Assembly: GCF_009789225.1 (NCBI RefSeq)
Contig: NZ_WSTA01000031.1
Coordinates: 1 to 37,559 of the forward strand
Length of the DNA: 37,559 nt
DNA from: Agromyces seonyuensis
GTDB lineage: Bacteria; Actinomycetota; Actinomycetes; Actinomycetales; Microbacteriaceae
Direction: 5' to 3'
Below, piece by piece: positions 24,426-32,819 of this stretch. The notes beneath the pieces are model-generated. The model made no database searches. It saw only the letters and a program-made list of their open reading frames with translations, and was not told the origin of the DNA. Both the position numbers and the translations under genes were made by a program. Position 1 is the stretch's first letter; each line of letters opens with the position of its first letter.

Positions 24426-25081
24426 CCCTCGTCCTCCTTCCGGTGCCGTCCGGCACCCGGGGGCAGCGGCGTGCCCATCGAGTCGGGCGAGGCGGACTCC
24501 CCGGCCGAGCGTCGGGCGCGGCGCTCGGCACGGATGCGCTCGGCCTCCTCGTGAGTGCCGACGGCGAGCACGATGCGCTCCTCGGTGCCGATGACGCCGT
24601 GCCGCACGTGCTCGACGTCCGCCTCCGTGCGGGTGCCGATCGCGTGGAGGTAGAGCACGCCGCGCTCGCGGTCGATGTCGACGACGACCGTGCCGGGGAC
24701 GACGGAGATCGCCTCGGCGGTGAGCGTCATGACGACGTCGGAGCGGGTGTGCAGCTGCACGGCGATGATCGCGTTCGAGGGCTGCCAGCGCGGGTCGATC
24801 GCGAACCAGGCGATCTGCACGGAGGCGCGCGAGACGTCCACGATCATGCGCGCGCCGAGGACGAGCGCGCGCCACAGGTTGAGCCGGCCGGAGAAGAGGA
24901 CGGGCGGCAGGTAGAGCACGCGCTGCACGACGACGGCGATGAGGATGCCCGTGACGATGGTCATCACGGTGACCGAGTCCCACAGGAACAACCACAGTGC
25001 GACGAGCGCGAGGAAGATCGGCAGCTGCCGCCAGGCGACCTGGTACCAGCGGAGGGAGCGGCGCGGCGTCTCGATCGTCAC
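24422..25081 (-). CDS. mnhE: Mrp-type Na+/H+ antiporter subunit E
   Basis: 219 residues from GTG 25081. Two or three N-terminal helices (FLALVALWLFLWDSVTVMTI; TGILIAVVVQRVLYL) lead into the conserved cytoplasmic domain with TLTAEAISVVPGTVVVDID and LYLHAIG, which identify MnhE/MrpE. The last 50 residues are a charged tail (EEAERIRAERRARRS and on) longer than in Bacillus MrpE, which is about 160 residues. Coupled by 4-nt overlaps to mnhD before and mnhF after. MrpE is needed for complex stability rather than ion binding. Confidence 0.95.
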   Translation of the reverse strand: MTIETPRRSLRWYQVAWRQLPIFLALVALWLFLWDSVTVMTIVTGILIAVVVQRVLYLPPVLFSGRLNLWRALVLGARMIVDVSRASVQIAWFAIDPRWQPSNAIIAVQLHTRSDVVMTLTAEAISVVPGTVVVDIDRERGVLYLHAIGTRTEADVEHVRHGVIGTEERIVLAVGTHEEAERIRAERRARRSAGESASPDSMGTPLPPGAGRHRKEDEG

Positions 25082-26691
25082 TGCACGCCTCCCGGGAACA
25101 CGACGCCGATGTAGATCGACGGGTCGAGGAGGCCGGCCGCGGCGCGGGCGGAGAGGTCGAAGAGCGGTCCGGCGAACACGGTGAGCGCGAGCGAGAGGGC
25201 GATGAGCCCCGTCGTCGCGATGACCATCGACGGCGGCACGGTGCGGGTGGCGACGAGGGTCGCGCCTGCGGGCGCCTCCTGCAGCGACTGCGTGAGCCGC
25301 GAGCTGAAGCCCTCGACCTCGCCGCGGCCGCGCCAGAACGCCATGTTCCAGAACCGGGTGACGGCGTAGAGGGTCATGAGCGAGGTCGCGGCACCCACGG
25401 CCATGACGACCCAGACGACCCACGCGGCATCCGCGGTCTGCGAGGCGGCGAAGGCGCCGCCGACGTTGCCCTCGTCGACGGCTTCGGCGCCCGCGAGGAA
25501 CAGGCCGAGCTTGCCGAGGAAGCCGGAGAGCGGCGGGATGCCGCCGAGGTTCATCGCGGGGATGAAGTAGAGGATCGCGAGCCACGGCGCGACCTTCATG
25601 AGCCCGCCGAGCCGGCTGATGGAGGTCGCCCCGCCGACGCGTTCGATGAGCCCCGCGACGAGGAAGAGCGCCGTCTGCACGGTGATGTGGTGCACGACGT
25701 AGTAGACGGTCGCCGTCATCGAGCTCAGCGTGCCGATCGCGATGCCGAAGACGAGATAGCCGATGTGGCTGACGAGCGTGAAGCTCAGCAATCGTTTCAG
25801 GTCGGCTTGGGCGAGGGCGCCGAGGATGCCCACGAGCATCGTGAACGCCGCGATGACGAGCAGCACGATCGTCAGGTCGTTGTCGGCGAAGAGCAGCGTC
25901 TCGGTGCGGATGAGCGCGTAGACGCCGACCTTCGTGAGCAGGCCCGCGAACACCGCCGTGACGGGGGCGGGCGCCGTCGGGTAGGAGTCGGGCAGCCAGA
26001 ACGAGAGCGGGAAGACCGCGGCCTTGATGCCGAAGGCCAGCAGCAGCATGAGGTGCAGCACGAGCTGGGTCTCTTCGGGCAGCCCGCCGAGACGAACCGA
26101 GAGCTGCGCCATGTTCACCGTGCCCGTGGCGCCGTAGATGAGGGCGATCGCCGAGAGGAAGAACAGCGAGGAGACCAGGCTCACGATGATGTACGTGACG
26201 CCGGCGCGGATGCGCTCGCCCGTGCCGCCGAGCGTGAGCAGCACGTAGCTCGCCGAGAGCAGGATCTCGAAGCCGACGTACAGGTTGAACAGGTCGCCCG
26301 CGATGAACGCGTCGAAGACGCCGGCCGAGAGGATCAGGTAGGCCGGGTGGAAGATCGAGATCGGCGTCTCGCGATGGTTGTCGGCGATGCCCTGGCCGAC
26401 GGCGTACACGAGGACGCCGAGCAGCATGAGCGCCGACACGAGCAGCATGATCGCCGAGAGCCGGTCGACGACGAGCGCGATGCCCCACGGGGCCTCCCAC
26501 CCGCCGAGGTGCACGGCGATCGGGCCGTTGCGGTCGACTTCGATGAGGAGCAGCGTCGCGATCGTCGCGACCGCGAACAGCGTCGCCGTGGAGACCGCGA
26601 CCTGCGCGCGCGGGTGGCGGCCGAGGATGAGGGCGAGCGCCGCGCCGAGCAGCGGCACGAGCACGACGAGGGGCACGAGCGCGTCGGTCAT
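25078..26691 (-). CDS. mnhD: Mrp-type Na+/H+ antiporter subunit D
   Basis: 537 residues with about 14 helices, homologous to the NuoL/M/N proton-pumping subunits of complex I. LYVGFEILLSASYVLL holds the conserved membrane Glu of TM5, and FGIKAAVFPLSFWLPDSYPTAPAPVTAVFAGLLTKVGVYAL the Lys and Pro-rich proton-pathway segment. Family length is normal (about 490-540). It forms, with MnhA, the ion-translocating part of the hetero-oligomer. The ATG overlaps the mnhC stop (ATGA), with GGGAGCC as ribosome binding site inside mnhC. Confidence 0.96.
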   Translation of the reverse strand: MTDALVPLVVLVPLLGAALALILGRHPRAQVAVSTATLFAVATIATLLLIEVDRNGPIAVHLGGWEAPWGIALVVDRLSAIMLLVSALMLLGVLVYAVGQGIADNHRETPISIFHPAYLILSAGVFDAFIAGDLFNLYVGFEILLSASYVLLTLGGTGERIRAGVTYIIVSLVSSLFFLSAIALIYGATGTVNMAQLSVRLGGLPEETQLVLHLMLLLAFGIKAAVFPLSFWLPDSYPTAPAPVTAVFAGLLTKVGVYALIRTETLLFADNDLTIVLLVIAAFTMLVGILGALAQADLKRLLSFTLVSHIGYLVFGIAIGTLSSMTATVYYVVHHITVQTALFLVAGLIERVGGATSISRLGGLMKVAPWLAILYFIPAMNLGGIPPLSGFLGKLGLFLAGAEAVDEGNVGGAFAASQTADAAWVVWVVMAVGAATSLMTLYAVTRFWNMAFWRGRGEVEGFSSRLTQSLQEAPAGATLVATRTVPPSMVIATTGLIALSLALTVFAGPLFDLSARAAAGLLDPSIYIGVVFPGGVQ

Positions 26692-27278
26692 GCGCGGCTC
26701 CCTTCGTCATCGTCGGTCGAGTAGCCGCTTGCGGCGTATCGAGACCCGGGACGGCCCGTTGCGGGGTCGTCGGGCGGGTTCGGGCGGGTGAACCCGTCGG
26801 GTTCGTCGAGGTCGAGGTGCGCGAACTCGTCGTCGGGTTCCTCGTCGGACTCCTCGATGATGCGCTGGATGGCCTCGTCGTCCTCGTGGCTGGAGCGCTG
26901 CAGGTCGGCGTGCTCCGACATGTCCTCGTCGAGGTCCGCCTCGTCGCCGATCTGGTCGCCCTTCGCGCCGAGCTGCGCGAGCCACCAGGAGCGGTAGATG
27001 AGGGCGAGCATGAACGCCGTGATGCCGAGGTTGATGACGATCGCGGTGAGGATGAAGGCCTGCGGCAGCGGGTCGCTGATCGAGGCCGGGTCGACGCCGT
27101 CGCCGAGGATCGGCGCGAGACCGGGCGCCCCGGCCATGACGAACATCAGGATGTTCACCGCGTTGCCCGCGAGGAGGAACCCGATGAGCACGCGCGTCAG
27201 CGAGCGCTCGAGCATGACGTAGACGCCTGCGCCGAACAGCACGGCGGCGAGGACGACGAGGGTGAGGCTCGCGCTCAT
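26688..27278 (-). CDS. mnhC: Mrp-type Na+/H+ antiporter subunit C with long acidic tail
   Basis: 196 residues. Residues 1-105 are the normal MnhC, homologous to NuoK: three helices, with ERSLTRVLIGFLLAGNAVN and PLPQAFILTAIVINLGITAF as the family signatures. Most MnhC proteins end soon after this (about 110-125 residues). Here a further 90 residues follow, dominated by Asp and Glu (EESDEEPDDEFAHLDLDEPD), and the last 25 residues are read from a REP-like repeat at 26715-26746, giving SRYAASGYST. The tail should face the cytoplasm. Overlaps with mnhA and mnhD are four bases each. Confidence 0.93.
   Translation of the reverse strand: MSASLTLVVLAAVLFGAGVYVMLERSLTRVLIGFLLAGNAVNILMFVMAGAPGLAPILGDGVDPASISDPLPQAFILTAIVINLGITAFMLALIYRSWWLAQLGAKGDQIGDEADLDEDMSEHADLQRSSHEDDEAIQRIIEESDEEPDDEFAHLDLDEPDGFTRPNPPDDPATGRPGSRYAASGYSTDDDEGSRA
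26715..26746 (-). repeat. REP-like repeat, locus A (inside mnhC)
   Basis: Reading the minus strand, the element has the two conserved ends GGTCTCGATACG and GCTACTCGACC separated by a short CCGCAAGCG centre. The same ends recur at 31684-31717 and 36391-36417, and inverted copies at 31619-31653 and 36339-36371. Here it lies fully inside the mnhC frame, close to its stop codon. Confidence 0.85.
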
Positions 27279-30200
27279 GGCGTCACCTCCGCCGACGTGG
27301 GGTCGCGCAGGGCGGATGCCGTGGCCTCGTTGCGCGGCTCGGCCGGGCCGGCACCGCCGGCGGCCTCGTTCTCGGCCGTCTCCTGCACCTCGCGCTGGTG
27401 GTCGACCTCGGCGCCGAGGGCGCGCAGGATGTCGAGCACGAGGCCGACGACGACGAGGTACACGCCGATGTCGAAGAGCGTCGACGTGCCGATCGAGATC
27501 GTGCCGAGGAAGCCGGCATCGGCCTCGAACCACGTCGAAACGAAGGCCGTCTCGCCGAAGAAGATCGGTGCGGCGGCTGTGCCCGCGGCGAGCAGCAGGC
27601 CGGTGCCGAGCAGCGTGCCCGCCTGCACCGGCGCCGCTTCGCCGAGCTCGTAGCGGCCTCCGGCGAGGTAGCGCGCGACGAGCGCGAGGCCCGCGACGAG
27701 CCCGCCCGCGAACCCGCCGCCGGGGGCGTTGTGGCCGACGAAGAGGAAGAAGACCGACACGACGATCGCCGGGTGGAAGAGCAGGCGCACGAGCACCTCG
27801 AGCAGGATCGACCGGTTCGTCGGCGTCAGGGTGCGCCCGGCGAGGAGCCAGGTCTGCCGCGTCTCCGCGGCATCCGCGAGCTCGTCGTGCTCGTCGGCGA
27901 CGTCGGCCAGGCGCGGGCGCGCCCCGCGGATCGACCAGGCGGGCTCCGGCACCGGCTTGCGGCTGCGGCGGTCGACGGCGAGGTCGAGCCGGGGTGCGCC
28001 GCCCGTGCGGCCCGTCACGAAGACGAGTGAGGCGACGCCCGTGGCGACGGCGATGAGCACGGAGATCTCGCCGAGGGTGTCCCACGCGCGGATGTCGACG
28101 AGCATGACGTTGACGATGTTCTTGCCGTGCGCTTCGATCGCGAGGGCAGGCAGGCCCTCGGCGATGGTCGGCTCGATGCGCGCGCCGAGGGCGATGAGCC
28201 CCACGATGCCCATCGTCGCACCGGCGAGGACCGCGATGAGTAGACGCCACCGGCGCTTCGCCGGCGGGTTGCGCGTGCCGAGGTCGCGCGGCAGCCGGCG
28301 CAGCACGAGTACGAACACCACGAGGGTGAGCGTCTCGACGAGCGCCTGGGTGAGCGCGAGATCGGGTGCGCCGTTCAGGCCGAACATGAGGACGAGGCCG
28401 TACCCGGTCACGCCCACGAGCAGCACCGCGGCGACGCGCTGCTGCACGACGGCGGCGGCGACGCCCGCGATGATCATGACGGCCGCGAGCACGGGCTGGA
28501 CGCCGGAGTCCCAGAGGCGCAGCTCCTCGGGCCAGGCGCCGCTCGCGAGGGCCGCACCGCCGACGCCGCCGACGAGCACGACCAGGAACACCGCGAGGTA
28601 GCCCGGCAGGCCGCGCTGCTGGATCTTCACGGTCAGCCAGGCGGCGAAGCGGTCGATCGCGCCGACGATGGAGAGGTAGCCGCGACTCGAGTCGACGAGC
28701 GGCGGGACGGCGGCCTGGAGCCGGGAGACCTCGCGTTTCGCGACGACGAGGAACGCGCCGACCGCGAAGACCGCGAGCGAGAGGAAGAGGGCCGGCTCGA
28801 GTCCGTGCCAGAGCGCCAGGTGGTACGGCTTCCCGCTGGAGGGGAACTCGTGGGCGTAAGCCGCGAGGAGCGGCTCGACGAGTCCGGGCGCGAGCGCGAA
28901 CACGAGGCTGAGGGCCGCCAGCAGCAGCGGGACGATCGAGATCGTCGGCCCCGGCAGGTGCAGCTTCGTCTCGGCGACGCCGTTCTTGCGCCAGAAGGCG
29001 CCCCACACGAAGCGCACCGCGTACGCGACCGTCAGCATCGAGCCGATGACCGCGCCGACGAGGGCGACCCACGCCCACGGCTCGCCGTGCGTCGCCGCCT
29101 CGAGCAGGCTCGTGAAGACGGCCTCCTTCGCGACGAAGCCGAACAGCGGCGGCACACCCGCCATCGAGGCGGCCGCGACGATGCCCGCGGTCGCGACGAG
29201 CGGCATCCGCCGGCCGAGCCCGGAGAGCTTGCGCCAGTCGCGCGTGTGCGCGGCGTGGTCGACGATGCCGACGACGAGGAAGAGCGCCGCCTTGAACAGC
29301 GCGTGCGCGAGCAGCAGCGCGACCGCGGCGAGCGCCGCATCCTGCGTGCCGATGCCGGAGACGAGCATGAGGAAGCCGAGCTGGCTCACCGTGCCGTAGG
29401 CGAGCACGAGCTTCAGGTCGTACTGCCGGAGCGCGCGCCAGCCGCCGACGAGCATGGTGAACGTGCCGAGGCCGATCACGATCGGCGCCCAGATCGCGAG
29501 GTCGGCGTAGCCGGGGGCGAGCCGCGCCACGAGGTAGACGCCCGCCTTCACCATCGCGGCGGCGTGCAGGTACGCCGAGACCGGCGTGGGCGCCGCCATG
29601 GCGGCCGGGAGCCAGAAGTGGAACGGCACGAGGGCGCTCTTGGAGATCGCCCCGAGCAGGATGAGTCCGATCGCCCACTCGCCCGCCGCCCCCGTGACCG
29701 GGTTCGCGACGAGCTCGGCCAGGCTCGTGGTGCCGCCCGCGACGGCGAGGATCGCGAGCCCGACGAGCATGGCGAGCCCGCCGAACGTCGTGACCGTGAG
29801 GGCCTGCAGGGCGGCGCCTCGGCTCGCCTTGTTGCCCGTGTAGTGGCCGATGAGCAGGTAGGACAGGACGCTCGTGAGCTCCCAGAACGTGAACATCACG
29901 AAGACGTCGTCGGCGGTGACGAGGCCGAGCATGACGCCGGCGAAGGCGAGCAGCAGCGCCGCGAAGCGGCCGAGTCCGGGCTCGTCGTCGTCGAAGTACC
30001 GGGCGCAGTAGGCGAGCACGCCCGCCCCGATGCCCGTGACGATGAGGGCGAGCAGCAGCGAGAGCGCGTCGAGGCGGAAGTCGAGGGCGATGCCGAACTG
30101 CGGGATCCATTCGACGCGTTCGGTCGGGATGCCGCCGTCGAGGACGGCGGGCAGCAGCGTGGCGAGCCAGACGAAGACGGCCGCGGGCAGCAGGGCGATG

Positions 30201-30286
30201 ACGAGGAAGACGCGGGCGTGCAGGACGCGTGCGAGGAACGGCGTGGCCACCGCCAGGGCGGCGAACAGCGCGAGGCTCGGGATCAT
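27275..30286 (-). CDS. mnhA: Mrp-type Na+/H+ antiporter subunit A fused to subunit B
   Basis: 1003 residues. The N-terminal 500 residues are NuoL-like: TFWELTSVLSYLLIGHYTG carries the key Glu and PTPVSAYLHAAAMVKAGVYL the Lys of the proton path. The middle has the MrpA-specific helices (LLVGVTGYGLVLMFGLNGAPDLALTQALVE). From about residue 830, FHPAIVVSVFFLFVGHNAPGGGFAGGLVAG and the following helices are an MnhB domain, so MnhB is fused to the C-terminus; no separate mnhB exists. The operon is therefore complete. A strong AGGAGG precedes the ATG. TAGACT at 30322-30327 (minus strand) is a likely -10. The complex exports Na+ in exchange for protons, giving salt and alkali tolerance. Confidence 0.97.
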   Translation of the reverse strand: MIPSLALFAALAVATPFLARVLHARVFLVIALLPAAVFVWLATLLPAVLDGGIPTERVEWIPQFGIALDFRLDALSLLLALIVTGIGAGVLAYCARYFDDDEPGLGRFAALLLAFAGVMLGLVTADDVFVMFTFWELTSVLSYLLIGHYTGNKASRGAALQALTVTTFGGLAMLVGLAILAVAGGTTSLAELVANPVTGAAGEWAIGLILLGAISKSALVPFHFWLPAAMAAPTPVSAYLHAAAMVKAGVYLVARLAPGYADLAIWAPIVIGLGTFTMLVGGWRALRQYDLKLVLAYGTVSQLGFLMLVSGIGTQDAALAAVALLLAHALFKAALFLVVGIVDHAAHTRDWRKLSGLGRRMPLVATAGIVAAASMAGVPPLFGFVAKEAVFTSLLEAATHGEPWAWVALVGAVIGSMLTVAYAVRFVWGAFWRKNGVAETKLHLPGPTISIVPLLLAALSLVFALAPGLVEPLLAAYAHEFPSSGKPYHLALWHGLEPALFLSLAVFAVGAFLVVAKREVSRLQAAVPPLVDSSRGYLSIVGAIDRFAAWLTVKIQQRGLPGYLAVFLVVLVGGVGGAALASGAWPEELRLWDSGVQPVLAAVMIIAGVAAAVVQQRVAAVLLVGVTGYGLVLMFGLNGAPDLALTQALVETLTLVVFVLVLRRLPRDLGTRNPPAKRRWRLLIAVLAGATMGIVGLIALGARIEPTIAEGLPALAIEAHGKNIVNVMLVDIRAWDTLGEISVLIAVATGVASLVFVTGRTGGAPRLDLAVDRRSRKPVPEPAWSIRGARPRLADVADEHDELADAAETRQTWLLAGRTLTPTNRSILLEVLVRLLFHPAIVVSVFFLFVGHNAPGGGFAGGLVAGLALVARYLAGGRYELGEAAPVQAGTLLGTGLLLAAGTAAAPIFFGETAFVSTWFEADAGFLGTISIGTSTLFDIGVYLVVVGLVLDILRALGAEVDHQREVQETAENEAAGGAGPAEPRNEATASALRDPTSAEVTP

Positions 30287-30363
30287 CCCACCTCCTCTGC
30301 GCGACCGTCTCGGGTTCGGTCAGTCTACCGGCCGTCTTGGGAGTCTTACCCAGGTTTATCTGC

Positions 30364-30392
30364 TTGCGGTAAATCGAGTTCAGGTTCAGAAT
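30364..30392 (+). promoter_or_regulatory. Promoter of leaderless ATPase gene
   Basis: TTGCGG at 30364-30369 (-35) and CAGAAT at 30387-30392 (-10) are separated by exactly 17 bp, and the GTG start follows after six bases. Transcription should therefore begin at the start codon. The -35 lies in the 112-bp gap shared with the divergent mnhA promoter. Confidence 0.72.
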
Positions 30393-30398
30393 CCTCGC

Positions 30399-31628
30399 GT
30401 GGATGCGGTCACGAACCCCTATACGCCCAATGCCGGTGCGACGCCCGAGGCGCTCATCGGCCGCGACGAGCTGCTGGACTCGTTCGACATCCTGCTGCGC
30501 CGCCTCGAGCGGGGGCGCGCCGAGCAGTCCATGATCCTCACCGGCCTGCGCGGCGTCGGCAAGACCGTGCTGCTCGGCGAGTTCGCCCGGCTCGCGCTCG
30601 CCGCGAAGTGGGAGGTCGTCGAGCTCGAGGCGATGAAGCACGACGACAAGCGCTTCCGCCAGGTGCTGTTCTCGCAACTGCGCTCCGCGCTCCTGCGCAT
30701 CTCGCCCCGCGCCCGCTGGAACGATCGCGCGCGTCGCGCGGCCGGCGTCCTCTCCTCCTTCGGGCTCACGGCATCGACCGACGGGTCCGTCGCCGTGACG
30801 TGGGACATCGAACCGCTCGAAGGGGCCGGCGACCACGGCGAGCTCGCGCTCGACCTCACCGACGTGCTCGTCTCCCTCGGCGAGCTCGCCGCCGACCACG
30901 GCCACGGGTTCGTGCTGCTGGTCGACGAGGTGCAGTTCCTCGGCGAGCGGCAGCTCGAGGCCGTCATCCAGGCCATCCACCGCACGGTGCAGCTGCGCCT
31001 GCCGATCACGTTCGTCGGCGCGGGCCTGCCGCAGATCGCCGAGCTCGCCGGCGACGCCAAGTCCTACGCCGAACGACTCTTCCGCTTCCCCGAGGTGGGT
31101 TCCCTCGAACGGAGCGAGGCCGACCTCGCGTTCTCGTCGCCCGCGCTCGCCGAGGGCGTCGGCTGGGAGGCCGACGCACTCGACGCCGCCTACGCGCTCA
31201 CGCAGGGCTACCCGTACTTCATCCAGGAACTCGGCTACCAGGTGTGGTCGGTCGCCCAGGCCTCCCCGATCACGGCGGCCGACGTCGCCGTCGCCCGCGA
31301 GGCCTACGAGTCCAAGCTCGACGGCTCGTTCTTCCGCGTGCGCCTCGACCGCACCACACCGCTGCAGACGGCCTACCTGCGCGCCATGGCCGAACTCGGC
31401 CCCGAGCCGCAGAAGGCGTCGGAGGTCGCGAAGCTCATGGGCCGCGAGTCCACCCAGCTCGGCCCCACCCGCGCCGAGCTCATCGACATGGGACTGCTCT
31501 TCACGCCCGTCCACGGCTACGCGGCGTTCACGGTGCCCGACTTCGACCGTTTCATGCTGCGGGCCGTGCCCGAGCTCGTCGTGCCGCCGCCCCGACACCG
31601 GAAGAAGGACTCCCCGTCGGACGAGTAG
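30399..31628 (+). CDS. AAA-type ATP-binding protein with C-terminal winged helix
   Basis: 409 residues from GTG 30399. The frame is open further upstream, but that part overlaps mnhA and the promoter fixes the start. PEALIGRDELLDSFDILLRRL opens a STAND/archaeal-type ATPase module; MILTGLRGVGKTVLL is Walker A and FVLLVDEVQFL Walker B, with ITFVGAGLPQIAEL as the sensor strand. After the ATPase lid, residues about 310-385 (TAYLRAMAELGPEPQKASEVAKLMGR) look like a winged helix for DNA or protein contact. No partner gene is adjacent. Function is unknown; such proteins occur both in housekeeping roles and in mobile or defence loci. The stop TAG lies in a REP-like repeat. Confidence 0.88.
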   Translation: MDAVTNPYTPNAGATPEALIGRDELLDSFDILLRRLERGRAEQSMILTGLRGVGKTVLLGEFARLALAAKWEVVELEAMKHDDKRFRQVLFSQLRSALLRISPRARWNDRARRAAGVLSSFGLTASTDGSVAVTWDIEPLEGAGDHGELALDLTDVLVSLGELAADHGHGFVLLVDEVQFLGERQLEAVIQAIHRTVQLRLPITFVGAGLPQIAELAGDAKSYAERLFRFPEVGSLERSEADLAFSSPALAEGVGWEADALDAAYALTQGYPYFIQELGYQVWSVAQASPITAADVAVAREAYESKLDGSFFRVRLDRTTPLQTAYLRAMAELGPEPQKASEVAKLMGRESTQLGPTRAELIDMGLLFTPVHGYAAFTVPDFDRFMLRAVPELVVPPPRHRKKDSPSDE

Positions 31629-31761
31629 GGAGCGCAGCGACCGGATCGAGACCCGGGTGACCCGACCTCGCGGGCGTCGAGCGGGGTCTCGATACGGCGC
31701 TTCGCACCTACTCGACCGGCGGGGGCCTACTCGACCAGTGGTGGGCTACTCGACCGGCGGG
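31619..31761. repeat. REP-like repeat cluster, locus B
   Basis: Between two convergent genes lie four copies or part copies: an inverted one at 31619-31653 (GACGAGTAG ... ATCGAGACCC), a direct one at 31684-31717 (GGTCTCGATACG ... CTACTCGACC), and two 3' halves, CTACTCGACCAG at about 31727-31738 and CTACTCGACCGG at 31746-31757. ATCGAGACCC at 31645-31654 pairs with GGGTCTCGAT at 31684-31693, and CGAGTAGG at 31622-31629 with CCTACTCG at 31707-31714, so the cluster can fold into one large hairpin. The stop codons of both flanking genes lie inside it. Confidence 0.85.
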
Positions 31762-32645
31762 ACCGTCCCGACGCCCGCGAGCATCGACAGGTCGACCGAG
31801 TCGACGCCCTCCCGTGCGATCGCCGCGGTGAAGGCCTCCTGCACGGCCGGCAGGTCCTCGCCGTCGACGCCGTCGAGCAGGTGCACGAGCTCGGTGCCGA
31901 CGACGATCGACCACGCCAGGTCGGGATCGACCGGTTCCGTGCGGGGCAGTTCGTCGGCGTGGATGCCCGTGAGCCCGAGGTCCGCGAGCCGCGCCGCGAA
32001 CGACCCCGGCTCGCCGACGTGCCGCACCGACGGCCCGAGGTCGGCCGGGTCGGCCGCGCCGAGCCGCTCGTCGAAGGGACCGGCCGCTTCGACGACGGCC
32101 GGGATCAGTTCGGCGAACGCCCGCCCCGCCCACACCAGGAACCCGATGCGGCCGCCGGGCCGCACCCGCGAGACGAGGTCGGCGGCGGTGCGCTCCACCT
32201 CGTCGTCGCCGACGACGTCGAGCGCGAGCGCCAACTGCACGACGTCGTACGAGCCGAACCCCCAGTCGGCGAGCCCCAGCCGGTGCAGCGCGAGCTGCGG
32301 CAGCGCCTCGCCGGCATCCGCCCGCGCGCGGAGCGCGAGCGCCTGATCGCGCAGCACGGCGTCGACCCGGCCGCCCGGGCCGACGAGCGCCGCCGAGGGC
32401 ACCGAGGCGGCCCCGGTGCCGACGTCGAGCACGATCTCGTCGAATTGCGGTCTCGTGCGCACGAGCAGCGCATCGGCCGCCCGCTGCCAGATCAGCTCCG
32501 TCAGCGCGGCCGTCGCCTCGACATCCCGCGGCCGCCGAGGCGGAGCGGTGCCAGCGGTGTCATCCGTCGCCGAATCGTCGTTCCTCGTATCCGGTGCGAT
32601 CTCGACCTCATCGTCGACCTCGGTACCGGGATCCCCCATCCCCAT
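31746..32645 (-). CDS. Class I SAM-dependent methyltransferase-like protein
   Basis: 299 residues from ATG 32645, which follows CAGAAT by six bases on the minus strand (leaderless type). The first 40 residues are acidic and disordered. EIVLDVGTGAASVPSAAL is motif I of a Rossmann-fold methyltransferase, YDVVQLALALDVVGDDE the motif with the acidic residue before the substrate loop, and RVRPGGRIGFLVWAGRAF motif III, as in ubiquinone/menaquinone-type or UbiE-like enzymes. The acidic ribose-binding residue after motif I appears to be Asp in RVDAVLRD. Substrate unknown. The last codons, PPVE-stop, come from the REP-like repeat at locus B. Convergent with the ATPase gene. Confidence 0.86.
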   Translation of the reverse strand: MGMGDPGTEVDDEVEIAPDTRNDDSATDDTAGTAPPRRPRDVEATAALTELIWQRAADALLVRTRPQFDEIVLDVGTGAASVPSAALVGPGGRVDAVLRDQALALRARADAGEALPQLALHRLGLADWGFGSYDVVQLALALDVVGDDEVERTAADLVSRVRPGGRIGFLVWAGRAFAELIPAVVEAAGPFDERLGAADPADLGPSVRHVGEPGSFAARLADLGLTGIHADELPRTEPVDPDLAWSIVVGTELVHLLDGVDGEDLPAVQEAFTAAIAREGVDSVDLSMLAGVGTVPPVE

Positions 32646-32651
32646 CCGCCC

Positions 32652-32681
32652 ATTCTGCCCCCGACCGGGGCCCCGCCGCAG
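32652..32681 (-). promoter_or_regulatory. Promoter of leaderless methyltransferase gene
   Basis: On the minus strand CTGCGG (32676-32681) and CAGAAT (32652-32657) are 18 bp apart, and the ATG follows CAGAAT after six bases. Both hexamers closely match those at 30364-30392, so the two convergent genes share a promoter type. Confidence 0.62.
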
Positions 32682-32819
32682 CGCCCGGCGGGGGATGTCG
32701 TGACCGGACGGTGATCGCCGTCACAGCGGATCGATCGGAGGAAGTGCGAGACTGGGTGTCGTATCCGCGCGGGCGCCCCGGGCCCCGACGCCCCGAATCG
32801 TCGAAACGAGACCTCCCTC

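Noticed and set aside
26688-31598. A 1636-codon minus-strand frame spanning mnhC, mnhA and the ATPase
   Set aside because: Only its last 196 codons (mnhC) are real. The rest is out of frame with mnhA and antisense to the ATPase gene.
31619-31761. Insertion sequence remnant
   Set aside because: No transposase fragment or target-site duplication is visible. The sequence is fully explained by short repeat copies.
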